Source: Chloroflexi bacterium 54-19
GTDB lineage: Bacteria > Chloroflexota > Chloroflexia > Chloroheliales > Chloroheliaceae
Direction of reading: 5' to 3'
NCBI GenBank assembly: GCA_001898225.1
Contig: MKTJ01000072.1
Location: forward strand, 271,367-335,366
DNA: 64,000 nucleotides
The notes under the pieces were generated by a model. It did not search any database, was not told the DNA's origin, and saw nothing but the letters and a program-made list of their open reading frames with translations. Positions 53,663 to 62,571 of the stretch are shown piece after piece; the stretch's first letter is position 1, and each line of letters begins with the position of its first letter. Both the position numbers and the translations under genes were made by a program.

Positions 53663-54664
53663 TTAGTGGTGAGTTACGGGCATGGCCTTTGCCTTGACAA
53701 AAGCCAGGTTGACCATCACCACCGGAAAATTACCCCGGGTTAAAACCTGGCTGGCAACGGTACCCAACATGGCCTGCTCAAGTCGTCCGTGAGGGTGGGT
53801 AGCCATAACTACGAGGGAGGCTTTTCTCAGGTTGGCATAATCAATAATTTCGTTTACAGCGTCGCCAACCCTGAGCGCAACTTTGCCATTTAATTTATGA
53901 AGGTCCATCTTTGTGGCAAGGTCTTCGAGATAGCAGGTAGCTTCCTCCTTGATGTGTTCAAAATCATGCTCATGCAGATACTCATAGCCCCGGTCGATAT
54001 TAGCTTCGTACCAGGAAGCCAACTCGTCCACCGGGACAAAAGGCGGAATTACCCGGAGAAGTTGAACCGGTAGCTGTAGTTGTTCCGCCAGGTCAAGGGC
54101 GGGAGCCAGGGAGATTTCGGCTTCCGGGGTGCCATCAAGGGCCACTACCACCGGCCCTGAAAACTCCTTGTAATCTTTAAGGTAAATATTTGAATCAGGC
54201 TGTCCTGTCGGGTGGAGCAAGGTAGGCCGTAAGAAGATTACCGGTAAGTTCGTAAAACGGATTACTTCATGGGCGGTGCTGCCCAGCACCAACTCGCTTA
54301 AACCGCTCCGGCCATGCGTGGTCATGATTATAAAATCGGTCCCTTGCTTGCTAGCTTCATCGGCTATGGCCTGACCGGTAGATGGGCTCTCAATTACTAA
54401 CGGATAGACCTGGTCTGCCGCTAAAGGGTTTTCCTTGGCTTCTGTCAGGTCTTTAACGATATTGTTGAGATATTCCTCGGCAGATTCTTTTTTCTTGATT
54501 GGTGCTACCTGGCTCCAATCCCACAGGAAATTTTCTCTCACCGGGGGAACCACTCTCAGCAAACAAAGCTGTCCCTTCCAGAGCCGGGTAAGTTTCAGGG
54601 CTATCGGTAAGCTCTCAAGGGCTAAATGGGAACCATCCAAGGGTACTAAAATCCTGGTTGACAT
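53663..54664 (-). CDS. Tandem universal stress protein (two UspA domains)
   Basis: 333 aa, two UspA domains. The first runs from STRILVPLDGSHLALESLPI to TTHGRSGLSELVLGSTAHE; the second from VVVALDGTPEAEISLAPALD to ATHPHGRLEQAMLGTVASQV. Both keep the G-2x-G-9x-G(S/T) nucleotide-binding pattern. ATG 54664 is preceded by GGAGG with eight bases spacing; a TTG at 54679 overlaps that site. It lies beside a P-type ATPase gene, the same pairing of stress proteins and ion pumps seen elsewhere in the window. It is related to, but clearly diverged from, the protein at 47.7 kb. Confidence 0.92.
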   Translation of the reverse strand: MSTRILVPLDGSHLALESLPIALKLTRLWKGQLCLLRVVPPVRENFLWDWSQVAPIKKKESAEEYLNNIVKDLTEAKENPLAADQVYPLVIESPSTGQAIADEASKQGTDFIIMTTHGRSGLSELVLGSTAHEVIRFTNLPVIFLRPTLLHPTGQPDSNIYLKDYKEFSGPVVVALDGTPEAEISLAPALDLAEQLQLPVQLLRVIPPFVPVDELASWYEANIDRGYEYLHEHDFEHIKEEATCYLEDLATKMDLHKLNGKVALRVGDAVNEIIDYANLRKASLVVMATHPHGRLEQAMLGTVASQVLTRGNFPVVMVNLAFVKAKAMPVTHH

Positions 54665-54714
54665 AATTTTATCCTCCAACTGGTCCGCCTTGATTCAGGA
54701 AGGACCAAGTATAA

Positions 54715-57567
54715 TTAGAAGGCTGGCTGGCCGGTCGTTTTCCGGGCTCTCAGGTGACGCAAGACCAGCTTTTCGATTTCTACCACTATCAACAGGCTGC
54801 TTCCCAAAACCACACTCAGACCGAGATCGAAAAGGGGTAGCGGTGTGAGGCCAAAGAAAGTGGCGATTGGTGAATAAATCGCTAAAACCTGGCACGAACT
54901 CACCAGGCCAATAATTAGCCACATCCAGCGGTTACTGAAGACGCCGATACTGAAAAGAGACTCGGTACTGGAACGGGTCGCCAGGGCTTGAAAGACCTGT
55001 AACAGGGCTGCCGTATTGAAAAGCATGCTTTGCCAGTAAGTTAATCCTTCCCGGTAATAAAGAAAGCCGATACCGAGCCCGACCAGGCCGATAAAAATAC
55101 CTATTCCCAGAACTTGCCAGCCTAATCCACCGGTAAAGATACCCTCTTTTGGTGAACGGGGCGGGCGGTGCATCACGTTTTTTTCGGCCTTCTCAAAACC
55201 CATGCTCAGCCCCAGCAATCCATCGGTCATCAGGTTCAGCCAGAGCAGTTGCAAGGGCAAAAACGCGACATGGGTCTCAAAAGGTAAATCGAATAGATAA
55301 AATGGCAGCGGCCAGGCGAGCATTATGATTACCTTGCCGATGTTGCCAGCCACGGCAAACCCGATGAAACGCCGTAAATTGTCGTAAATGACCCGCCCTT
55401 CTTCGACGGCGGCTACGATGGTTTTAAAGTTATCGTCCCTCAGGACCATGTCGGCGGCTTCCTTGGAAACATCGGTCCCGGTCAGTCCCATGGCTACTCC
55501 GATGTCGGCGCATTTGAGAGCCGGGGCGTCGTTAACCCCGTCGCCGGTCATTGCCACCACCTGCCCTTGCTCCTGGAGGGTTTGCACAATTTTAAGCTTG
55601 TGTTCGGGTACGACCCTGGCGAAGACCTCCACTTCCCGGACGGTCTTTTCGAGTTCCGCCGGGGTCATCCGGTCTAATTCTCCTCCGGTTACAACCCGGC
55701 TGTCCGGTTCGGAAATACCCAGTTCACGGGCGATATACCCGGCTGTGAGAGGGTGGTCCCCGGTGATCAGGATGGGCCGGATACCGGCAGTTTTACACTC
55801 CTGGACGGCTCGCCTGACTTCAGGCCGGGGCGGGTCAACCATCCCCACCAGGCCAAAAAAGACCAGGTTATTTTCATCCGCCGGGTTTAAGTCGGTATGG
55901 TCGTAGAATTTGAAGGCCAGCCCCAGCACCCGCATACCGTCACAGGCCAACCGGTTGCTTACGGTCAGGATACGTTCGAAGTGGTCGGTCTCCAGGGGTT
56001 TGATTTCCCCACCGTCCCATACAAAGGCCGAAATTTCCAGCAGACCGTCAACCGAACCCTTGGTCAGACCAAGATAAGGTAAATCCGGTTCAAGGCCGCC
56101 CTGACTCCACGGTTTTAAACCGGCGGGCAACCCGGCGAGGTTAAGGGGGCGTTTGTGGACGGTAGTCATTCTTTTACGGACCGAATCGAAAGGTAATTCA
56201 CCTACCCTCGGCATGCTTTCACCCAGCATTTTCAAATCGAGTCCAACTTCGTGGCCGGCCACTAACAGGGCCGCCTCGGTAGGGTCGCCCAGGATTTCGT
56301 TTTTACCCGCTGTACCGGTTTGCAACCGGGCATCGTTGCAGAGGGCTCCCCCTGTCAGCACCATCGTAACGGCGGCTGGTTGCCAGGCCAACACGCCTTC
56401 AACCCCGGGTCTCACCTGAACCTCCGTTAGCTCGTTAAGCTGTTCCGAAAGCTCAAAATGCTGTCCGGCCACATCAATGACAGTAACGGTCATCTTGTTC
56501 TGGGTCAGGGTGCCTGTTTTGTCGGAGCAAATGGTAGTTACCGAGCCGAGGGTTTCTACCGCCGGGAGTTTACGGATCAGGGCATTGCGTTTGAGCATCC
56601 GCTGGGCCCCCAGGGCCAGGGTTACAGTGACAACCGCCGGTAAACCTTCGGGAATAATTGCGACGGCCAGGCTTATCCCGGTTAGAATCATCTCGCTTAA
56701 GACTTCCCCGGCGCTTACCCCCAGAAAGATGATGAGGAGGGCGCAGGCAATCCCGGCCAGGGCTAACTGTTTGCCCACCCGGTCGAGTTGTTCTTGCAGG
56801 GGTGTGGTTTCAGGCTTGAGGGATTGGAGCATTCCGGCGATTTTGCCAAGTTCGGTCCGCATCCCGGTCTCTACTACCACCGCCCGGCCCCGGCCATAGC
56901 TAACCAGCGTACCCATATAACCCATATTATGGCGTTCGGCCAGGCTTAACCCGGTGGCGGGCAGGGCTGCCGTAGTTTTTTCGACCGGCTGCGATTCCCC
57001 GGTCAAAGTTGCTTCCTGGATTTGTAAGTTGGCGCTTTCGATTATCCTGACATCGGCGGCGACAAGGTTGCCGGCTTCCAGTACTACTATATCCCCCGGC
57101 ACCAGCAGCGGCGCGGCAATTTCGACAATTTTGCCCTCCCGGTAAACTTTTACGTTTGGTACGGCCAGTTTTTTGAGAGCGGCAATTGCTTTTTCGGCCC
57201 GGAATTCCTGAAAGAACCCCAGGGCTACAAAGAGGACCACAATTGCCAGGATGGCGCCTGCTTCCAGGAATTTTCCCAGGAAAAAGGATAGGACCGAAGC
57301 GGCCAGTAAAATCAGGACCATTACGGCGGTTAGTTGTTCCCAGAGAATTTGCCACGGTCCCCTGGCTCCTTGCTCTTGCAGTTCGTTTGGGCCGAATTGA
57401 GTTAACCGGCCTTCCGCTTCCTGCCAGCTCAGGCCGTCTTCCCCGGTCGTTCCGGCCAGTACCTGGCTGACTTCCTGGCTATACCAGGGAACAGCCGTAA
57501 GGGCTGGTTCTCCTGGCGCTTTGCCTGCCGGTTTTGTGTCTTTGTCATCTGACTCGGTTGTAACCAT
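54715..57567 (-). CDS. Cation-transporting P-type ATPase, Ca2+ (SERCA-like) type
   Basis: 950 aa P2A-type pump. N-terminal domain EDGLSWQEAEGRLTQFGPNE, actuator LTGESQPVEK, M4 AIIPEGLPAVVTVTLALGAQ, phosphorylation site CSDKTGTLTQNKM (Asp349), hinge VAMTGDGVNDAPALK, and C-terminal helices with LLWLNLMTDGLLGLSMGFE. PEGLP in M4 and the N-x-x-T-D motif in M6 are what Ca2+-ATPases carry, so calcium export is the best guess. ATG 57567 has GGAAGGGG eight bases upstream; TTG 57591 is the longer alternative. It precedes the tandem stress protein gene on the same strand with a gap of 50 bases, probably one operon. Confidence 0.93.
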   Translation of the reverse strand: MVTTESDDKDTKPAGKAPGEPALTAVPWYSQEVSQVLAGTTGEDGLSWQEAEGRLTQFGPNELQEQGARGPWQILWEQLTAVMVLILLAASVLSFFLGKFLEAGAILAIVVLFVALGFFQEFRAEKAIAALKKLAVPNVKVYREGKIVEIAAPLLVPGDIVVLEAGNLVAADVRIIESANLQIQEATLTGESQPVEKTTAALPATGLSLAERHNMGYMGTLVSYGRGRAVVVETGMRTELGKIAGMLQSLKPETTPLQEQLDRVGKQLALAGIACALLIIFLGVSAGEVLSEMILTGISLAVAIIPEGLPAVVTVTLALGAQRMLKRNALIRKLPAVETLGSVTTICSDKTGTLTQNKMTVTVIDVAGQHFELSEQLNELTEVQVRPGVEGVLAWQPAAVTMVLTGGALCNDARLQTGTAGKNEILGDPTEAALLVAGHEVGLDLKMLGESMPRVGELPFDSVRKRMTTVHKRPLNLAGLPAGLKPWSQGGLEPDLPYLGLTKGSVDGLLEISAFVWDGGEIKPLETDHFERILTVSNRLACDGMRVLGLAFKFYDHTDLNPADENNLVFFGLVGMVDPPRPEVRRAVQECKTAGIRPILITGDHPLTAGYIARELGISEPDSRVVTGGELDRMTPAELEKTVREVEVFARVVPEHKLKIVQTLQEQGQVVAMTGDGVNDAPALKCADIGVAMGLTGTDVSKEAADMVLRDDNFKTIVAAVEEGRVIYDNLRRFIGFAVAGNIGKVIIMLAWPLPFYLFDLPFETHVAFLPLQLLWLNLMTDGLLGLSMGFEKAEKNVMHRPPRSPKEGIFTGGLGWQVLGIGIFIGLVGLGIGFLYYREGLTYWQSMLFNTAALLQVFQALATRSSTESLFSIGVFSNRWMWLIIGLVSSCQVLAIYSPIATFFGLTPLPLFDLGLSVVLGSSLLIVVEIEKLVLRHLRARKTTGQPAF

Positions 57568-57801
57568 TGAAGCTACCCCTTCCGGTGTCAAATTCGTCCA
57601 TTATTACCAAATTTGATAGATAAATCCTACCAAAATAGGGTGTATCTCCCGGTAAATAAAAGTAAAAAACCTGATTCACATTATTTCATTACCTGGGGTA
57701 TATGAACTTATACTTTGCTTTTTACAGCCGGGTTGTACCCTTTAATAAAGAAGATGTTTCTTCTTTATCTTATGTGAGAAAGATGTAGAAAGGATAAGGC
57801 T

Positions 57802-58755
57802 ATGGCAACCCAAATATCGGGCCAGCCGGAGCATCTTGAACCGCCTCCGGCAGATAGACCCGCCCCTCCGGGCCCTAATGCCCCTATGCCACCTTATAAT
57901 TATCCTAACGCTATGCCGCCCCAGGGAACGTATTACCAGCAGCCGCAACCTGGCGGCTACTATTACCCCGGCGTACCATCTCGGCCCGTGATGCGGCCAC
58001 CTTACCCCCGGCAGCGTCACCCGGTAGCAATAGGGCTGGCATTATTCTTTGGCGGGGTAATTTTTCTGACCGTCCTGGCCGGGGTCTTCTTCAGCCTGTT
58101 CGCCCTGAATATCCTGGACTGGCCCGGCAGGGGTCCCCTTGTGACCGAAACAAGGACGGTGGCCCTGGATAATGCCACTCAGGCCAATGTTGAAATCCAT
58201 AAAGGTATCGGCAACCTGATCGTAAACAGCGGCGCAACCGACCTGATGAGCGGGACCTATAGTTTCAACAACACCCGGTGGCGCCCGGAGATAAATTACA
58301 GCGTTAACGGCACTACCGGTAACCTGATTCTCCGGCAACCGGACGGTCCATTTTTTGGTTCCTTCCATTACGATTGGGACTTACGTTTCAAAAGCGGCAC
58401 CCCGCTCGACTTCCGGTTTGACCTTGGGGTCGGCAATGCCAACCTCAACCTGTCCGGTCTGACCCTTACCGGTCTAAACATCCAGGCCGGGGTCGGCAAT
58501 ACTGACATCAACCTGGCCGGTATTACTACCACCACCCTGAACGGAAATATCAATGGTGGGGTTGGCAGCATTACTATTCGAGTCCCCCAGGATATTGGGG
58601 TCCAATTAGTGATTAACCAGGGCCTGGGCCAGATCCATGTGAATGGACTGCGGGCTAACGGTAACACTTATACCAATGATGCTTTTGGGAAAACGGCGAA
58701 CTCGATCAGGTTAAACATATCTTCTGGGGTTGGTGAAATAACCATCAACCAGTAA
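57802..58755 (+). CDS. Membrane-anchored toast-rack-like (LiaF/DUF2154-type) protein
   Basis: The N-terminal 70 residues are cytoplasmic and proline-rich (PPADRPAPPGPNAPMPPYNY), then a membrane helix near residues 73-100 (VAIGLALFFGGVIFLTVLAG). The C-terminal 200 residues form a repetitive beta structure with Gly-Asn-Leu turns (FDLGVGNANLNLSGLTLTGL, QAGVGNTDINLAGI, SSGVGEITINQ), the pattern of toast-rack domains found in LiaF-like proteins. Such proteins sense or organise the envelope. It is divergent from the Ca2+-type ATPase and is followed by a 2TM gene 56 bases downstream. Confidence 0.75.
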   Translation: MATQISGQPEHLEPPPADRPAPPGPNAPMPPYNYPNAMPPQGTYYQQPQPGGYYYPGVPSRPVMRPPYPRQRHPVAIGLALFFGGVIFLTVLAGVFFSLFALNILDWPGRGPLVTETRTVALDNATQANVEIHKGIGNLIVNSGATDLMSGTYSFNNTRWRPEINYSVNGTTGNLILRQPDGPFFGSFHYDWDLRFKSGTPLDFRFDLGVGNANLNLSGLTLTGLNIQAGVGNTDINLAGITTTTLNGNINGGVGSITIRVPQDIGVQLVINQGLGQIHVNGLRANGNTYTNDAFGKTANSIRLNISSGVGEITINQ

Positions 58756-58811
58756 AGGCCGGATTGTGGCGACCGGAATAAGGAAATTTAGATAGAAAGG
58801 AGAGCAAGCGT

Positions 58812-59216
58812 ATGATGAATTACCCTTATCCCAACAACCAGTATGCCGAAGCCTATAGATATGCCGAGCGGCGGGTGAGGGCCAGGGTAAGGTTTTTCTG
58901 GCACCTGGCAATTTACCTGATGGTTAATGCCTTTTTGTTCGCAATTTACCTGGTAGACAGCCTGGCGCTGAATTGGTTCGGCTACCCCTGGTTTTTGTGG
59001 CCGTTAGGGGTGTGGGGGTTTTTACTCATGCTAAGATTCCTGCGCGTCTTTGTCTTCCCGGATAGCCCGGCTTATCGCGAGCAGATGATTGCCAGAGAAT
59101 TAGAGCGAATAAATTACCCGCTCTATCCGGCCCAACCACCGGTAACTACCACCAATCACCATAATACCTATGAGGAACCAATAGGTAGTAAAGAAACAAG
59201 GGAGCGAGGTCAATAA
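58812..59216 (+). CDS. 2TM domain-containing protein
   Basis: 134 aa. It shares the layout of the other 2TM proteins: charged AYRYAERRVRARVRFFWHLA, helix one YLMVNAFLFAIYLVDSLA, helix two YPWFLWPLGVWGFLLMLRFL, then FPDSPAYREQMIARELERI. It is more diverged than the pair at 32200-32613 and 61357-61773, with a shorter tail. AAAGGAG precedes two adjacent ATG codons (58812 and 58815). It probably shares a transcript with the toast-rack-like gene, a pairing that suggests an envelope role. Confidence 0.8.
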   Translation: MMNYPYPNNQYAEAYRYAERRVRARVRFFWHLAIYLMVNAFLFAIYLVDSLALNWFGYPWFLWPLGVWGFLLMLRFLRVFVFPDSPAYREQMIARELERINYPLYPAQPPVTTTNHHNTYEEPIGSKETRERGQ

Positions 59217-59260
59217 ATTATACTCCGTCGCTTTAACCGGCCCGCTTCCGGTGTGATGGG

Positions 59261-59404
59261 TTCTCCAGGAAACTCCTGGTTGCCTGGAGAATTCCACCTT
59301 TTAATGCAAATAGTTTTGGCTTTCTTTTAACGCAACAGGCCGGTTTGCCGATTATAAACCGGCTCCTGTTATCTCTACATTGGAGAATTAAAAAATTCTC
59401 CAAT
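59261..59404 (+). promoter_or_regulatory. Three consecutive hairpins forming the leader of the SIMPL gene
   Basis: TTCTCCAGG/CCTGGAGAA (59261-59291), GCCGGTTT/AAACCGGC (59339-59363) and ATTGGAGAATT/AATTCTCCAAT (59379-59404) are perfect stems. The last ends directly before the AGGAGG ribosome site. The first may be the terminator of the 2TM transcript; the last could influence translation of the SIMPL gene. Confidence 0.5.
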
Positions 59405-59420
59405 AGGAGGTGATTTAGCT

Positions 59421-60278
59421 ATGCGACCCAAAATTTTTTACGGAGTGGTATCGGTAGCTATCCTAGTAGTCCTTGCGGGCACGCTGTTAGTGGTGGCTTT
59501 GCTTGTAAACCGGCCAGCCGCTGCAACTCCCCAGGCGGCGGTGCCAACACCAACCTTAACAGCGACCCCAATGTCCATACCAACCCTGACCCCTACCCCT
59601 GCTTTAACATCACAGGCGCAGGTTCCTGCCGGGGAAACTACCCCTGCCCCTAATCCTAACAAGATTATAACCATCACCTCGGTTGGTCAGGTCAAGGTTG
59701 TCCCGGACGTGGCCTACTTAAATGTAGGTAGCGAAATCCAGGCTCCAACTGCCACTGAAGCTATGGCTAAAGCCGGTACTACCAGCGAGGCGATTTACAA
59801 TGCTTTAATTGCGGAAGGTGTCACCACCGATACCATTCAGACCTCCGGGATTAATGTCTACCCGGTTAACGATCCAACCGCAATAACAAAAGGCCCCAAT
59901 GGTTACCGGGCTTCTTTCACCTATTATGTGACTATTTCTGAAATAGGAAACGCCGGTAAAATCCTGGACAGTGTTACAAATGCCGGGGCGAACCAGATCA
60001 GTGGACTGAGTTACGGCATAAAAGACGATACCGGATACCGGGTTCAGGCGCTTGAAAAGGCCATTCAGTTGGCCCGGCCAAAAGCGGATGCTATTGCCCG
60101 CAGCCTGGGAACTGAAATTACCCAGGTCTTGACAGTCCAGGAAGTACAGGGAAGTTATTATAGCCCGAGTAGCGCTTATGGGTTAGGCGGCAAAACCGAT
60201 GCGAGCACGGGAGTAACCATCGCGCCGGGTGCCCTTACCGTCAGCGTCCAGGTAAGTATAAGTTATGGGTTCCGGTAA
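59421..60278 (+). CDS. SIMPL (DUF541) domain exported protein
   Basis: An N-terminal hydrophobic segment (VVSVAILVVLAGTLLVVALL) serves as anchor or signal, followed by a Thr/Pro linker (TPTLTATPMSIPTLTPTPAL). The SIMPL domain starts ITITSVGQVKVVPDVAYLNV and contains NALIAEGVTTDTIQTSGINV, YRASFTYYVTISE and ALEKAIQLARPKADAIARSL, all typical. AGGAGG precedes ATG 59421 and the transcript has a structured leader. SIMPL proteins are periplasmic or surface proteins of poorly known role, often linked to oxidative stress. Confidence 0.9.
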   Translation: MRPKIFYGVVSVAILVVLAGTLLVVALLVNRPAAATPQAAVPTPTLTATPMSIPTLTPTPALTSQAQVPAGETTPAPNPNKIITITSVGQVKVVPDVAYLNVGSEIQAPTATEAMAKAGTTSEAIYNALIAEGVTTDTIQTSGINVYPVNDPTAITKGPNGYRASFTYYVTISEIGNAGKILDSVTNAGANQISGLSYGIKDDTGYRVQALEKAIQLARPKADAIARSLGTEITQVLTVQEVQGSYYSPSSAYGLGGKTDASTGVTIAPGALTVSVQVSISYGFR

Positions 60279-60346
60279 AAATAAGGCCCGGCATTACTAC
60301 AATTGTAAAACGCCAGTTAGCCGGGCCAGGCCCCAGGGGTGAAAGA

Positions 60347-61009
60347 ATGGGTAGATTATCTTCTAAACCGGCTGAAAGTCGCCTGGTCAAAGTCCCGGCC
60401 AGCCAGGTAACGTTAAACGCTATTTTAACGGTACCGGAAAAAGCCAGGGGTATTGTAATCTTTGTCCACGGGAGCGGCAGCAGCCGGTTGAGTCCACGAA
60501 ATCAATTTGTAGCAAGAAGTTTGAACCAGGCCGGTTTGGCGACCCTGTTGTTTGATTTGCTCACTCCCGCCGAAGAACTCAACGAGCAGGGAGGCCAGTT
60601 CCGGTTCAATATTGCCTTACTGGCAGGTCGACTGCTGGAAGTTACCCGTTGGGTTGCGGAAAATCCTGGCACCAGCCATTTGAAGGTCGCTTATTTTGGG
60701 GCCAGTACCGGAGCGGCGGCGGCTCTTTTTGTAGCGGCCCGGCAACCGGAATCAGTAAAAGCGATAGTATCGCGAGGTGGGCGGCCAGACCTGGCCGGTT
60801 CTACTTTGCCACTTGTTAAAGCACCCACTCTCCTGATAGTCGGTGGAAATGACCCGGAGGTTATCCGCCTGAATGAGAAGGCGCTAGACTTATTAAGCTG
60901 CAAAAAGAAACTTGAAATAGTCCGGGGAGCCACCCATCTTTTTGAGGAGCCCGGCACCCTTGAACAAGTAGCCAGCCTGGCCCAAAATTGGTTTGAACAA
61001 AACCTGTGA
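60347..61009 (+). CDS. Dienelactone hydrolase-like alpha/beta hydrolase
   Basis: 220 aa compact alpha/beta hydrolase. Oxyanion strand IVIFVHGSGSSRLSPRNQF, nucleophile elbow VAYFGASTGAAAALFVA (G-A-S-T-G), acid LLIVGGNDPEVIRL and catalytic His in VRGATHLFEEPGTLEQ. This variant, with HGSGSSRLSPRN, is often found fused to or beside phosphoribosyltransferases, but none is here. There is no signal peptide. The real substrate is unknown. Confidence 0.82.
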   Translation: MGRLSSKPAESRLVKVPASQVTLNAILTVPEKARGIVIFVHGSGSSRLSPRNQFVARSLNQAGLATLLFDLLTPAEELNEQGGQFRFNIALLAGRLLEVTRWVAENPGTSHLKVAYFGASTGAAAALFVAARQPESVKAIVSRGGRPDLAGSTLPLVKAPTLLIVGGNDPEVIRLNEKALDLLSCKKKLEIVRGATHLFEEPGTLEQVASLAQNWFEQNL

Positions 61010-61356
61010 AATTGCGGGTAATATTGGGCTAAGAAACCTGGTATTACCCGCCCACCCTGGTAATTTCTGCTTTTGTGAGTCTAAAAATAGAGGTTTAGCT
61101 TATCTTTAACCCGGTTTTTACCCTTTACTCCAGGTTCAAGGTAGGACTTTTATTTCTACTCCCCGTTGACCGCAGTCTACCCTTCTTTTTATCTCAACGG
61201 TTTTAAATGAGCATGGGGAAAACTGAAAGACGGGTTTAAAATACGACCTGAATAAGCTGGTCAATTAAGTTAAGTGATGCCAGGCCCCCAAGTTTAAATG
61301 GTTTTATCCTGTTTTATAAAAAGACTTTTAAGGTTTGTAAAAGGAGGTGTACCTGA
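61010..61356. other. Intergenic region
   Basis: About 350 bases between the hydrolase and the third 2TM gene. I see no RNA gene, clear terminator or repeat. Confidence 0.4.
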
Positions 61357-61773
61357 ATGAACAACTATAATAACTATTATTATGACCCCCAGGCCGACGC
61401 TTACCGCCAGGCGGAGCGCCGGGTAAAAGCTAAAATGGGCTTTTACTGGCACCTGGCTTCTTACGTGTTGGTGAACGGGTTTTTAATCACAATCTACTTA
61501 CTGACCAGTTGGGCTGATAACGGGCTCTACTATCCCTGGTTTATCTGGCCGTTACTCGGTTGGGGCATCGGGCTCTTTTTCAATTTCCTGGCCGTCTTCG
61601 TCTTCCCGGATACCCCTTCTTCCCGGCAAAGAATGATTGAAAAAGAACTGGGTGCGATGGGAGTCAGCAATTATTCGGCTCCGGTCTATCCCTACGTCGT
61701 CCCACCGGTCCAAACCCAGGCCGCCCAACCAGACGCTCAGCCAGTCCCGCCTGAAAAAACGCCGGTAGGCTAG
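61357..61773 (+). CDS. 2TM domain-containing protein
   Basis: 138 aa, closest paralogue of the protein at 32200-32613: both read QAERRVKAKMGFYWHLAS or a near variant, then YxWLxxGWGIGL-type helix two (YPWFIWPLLGWGIGLFFNFL) and FPDTPSSRQRMIEKELGAMG. AGGAGG precedes ATG 61357. It stands as a single gene ending in a terminator that overlaps the next gene on the other strand. Unlike the first copy it has no DUF4342 partner. Confidence 0.82.
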   Translation: MNNYNNYYYDPQADAYRQAERRVKAKMGFYWHLASYVLVNGFLITIYLLTSWADNGLYYPWFIWPLLGWGIGLFFNFLAVFVFPDTPSSRQRMIEKELGAMGVSNYSAPVYPYVVPPVQTQAAQPDAQPVPPEKTPVG

Positions 61774-61803
61774 GGTACTATTGCGATTAACCCGGATAAA
61801 TAG

Positions 61804-62571
61804 TTAATTATTGAGGAGAAAGGCCGTTTCAGGCGACCTTTCTCCTTTCTTGTGCTTTTTTTTCAAATAGCGATAATGCCTGGGTTTTTGGAATTTTGGC
61901 CGTCCCGAATCGTCCCAGGTATCCCAGGTCTGCTGCTGGAACTTTATAAAAAATCCGGCCCACTTCTTTGCTTTCGCCAGGTAAATGAGCAAACCCCCAT
62001 CTTGCCAGACCCCATTATCACCCGCGAACATACCGGGCAGGTTACCCTGGTTCATGTGGATATTATGTAACCCGTAGCCGGGCTTGAACCCGAAAATTTT
62101 ATCCGGCCAGCTTTCCGGGCCCCAGCGACTACCAAAGACACAGACCATTGATTCATTATCGCCAATAGCCTGCTGGATATATTTATCCAGGTAATCATTC
62201 AAATCGTTATTTGGGCCGGGCAGGTTAAAGGGCACCGGTTTCATCTTTTCCCGGTCGAAAAGGTTTCCCCGTACGAAATCGAGGGCCAATCCCCCTGGCC
62301 CGCGTTCTTCAGGTTTGGTCAGGGGGTAGAGGCCCGGTTCCAACTCCTCCAACCGGGCGACAATTGGATGGGTAAAATTTTCCACCAGGACAAATTCGAC
62401 CTGGGAAAGTCTTTTCCGCCGGGAATGGTTAAGGCTCGAATAGACATTGACCGAAATCCGGTAATCGTTGGTCCGGTCTTGCGCGTGAATCTGGTAGTGC
62501 GGATTTTTATAGGTGGCGAACTGGCGCTCCACCACCCAACCCTTGAATAAACTGTAATGCTGGACCGCCAC
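61804..62571 (-). CDS. DUF2278 (YukJ-like) protein
   Basis: 255 aa. Conserved segments of the DUF2278 family are present: YSLFKGWVVERQF at the start, PHYQIHAQDRTNDYRISVNV, the DLNDYLDKYIQQAI helix, VCVFGSRWGP and the family hallmark GDNGVWQDGGLLIYL near residue 200. It starts at GTG 62571 after GGAGG. The protein has no membrane segment or signal peptide. The family has no established function. Its last codons overlap the terminator hairpin of the convergent 2TM gene. Confidence 0.82.
   Translation of the reverse strand: MAVQHYSLFKGWVVERQFATYKNPHYQIHAQDRTNDYRISVNVYSSLNHSRRKRLSQVEFVLVENFTHPIVARLEELEPGLYPLTKPEERGPGGLALDFVRGNLFDREKMKPVPFNLPGPNNDLNDYLDKYIQQAIGDNESMVCVFGSRWGPESWPDKIFGFKPGYGLHNIHMNQGNLPGMFAGDNGVWQDGGLLIYLAKAKKWAGFFIKFQQQTWDTWDDSGRPKFQKPRHYRYLKKKHKKGERSPETAFLLNN
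61814..61860 (+). terminator. Terminator of the third 2TM gene, overlapping the DUF2278 3' end
   Basis: AGGAGAAAGG at 61814-61823 pairs with CCTTTCTCCT at 61837-61846, followed by TTCTTG and a T8 tract. The stem lies inside the last codons of the convergent DUF2278 gene. Confidence 0.65.

Noticed and set aside
55388..55906. 172-codon plus-strand frame inside the Ca2+-type ATPase gene
   Set aside because: Overlaps the hinge region of the ATPase, is Ser/Thr/Arg-rich and resembles antisense frames over the other two ATPases.
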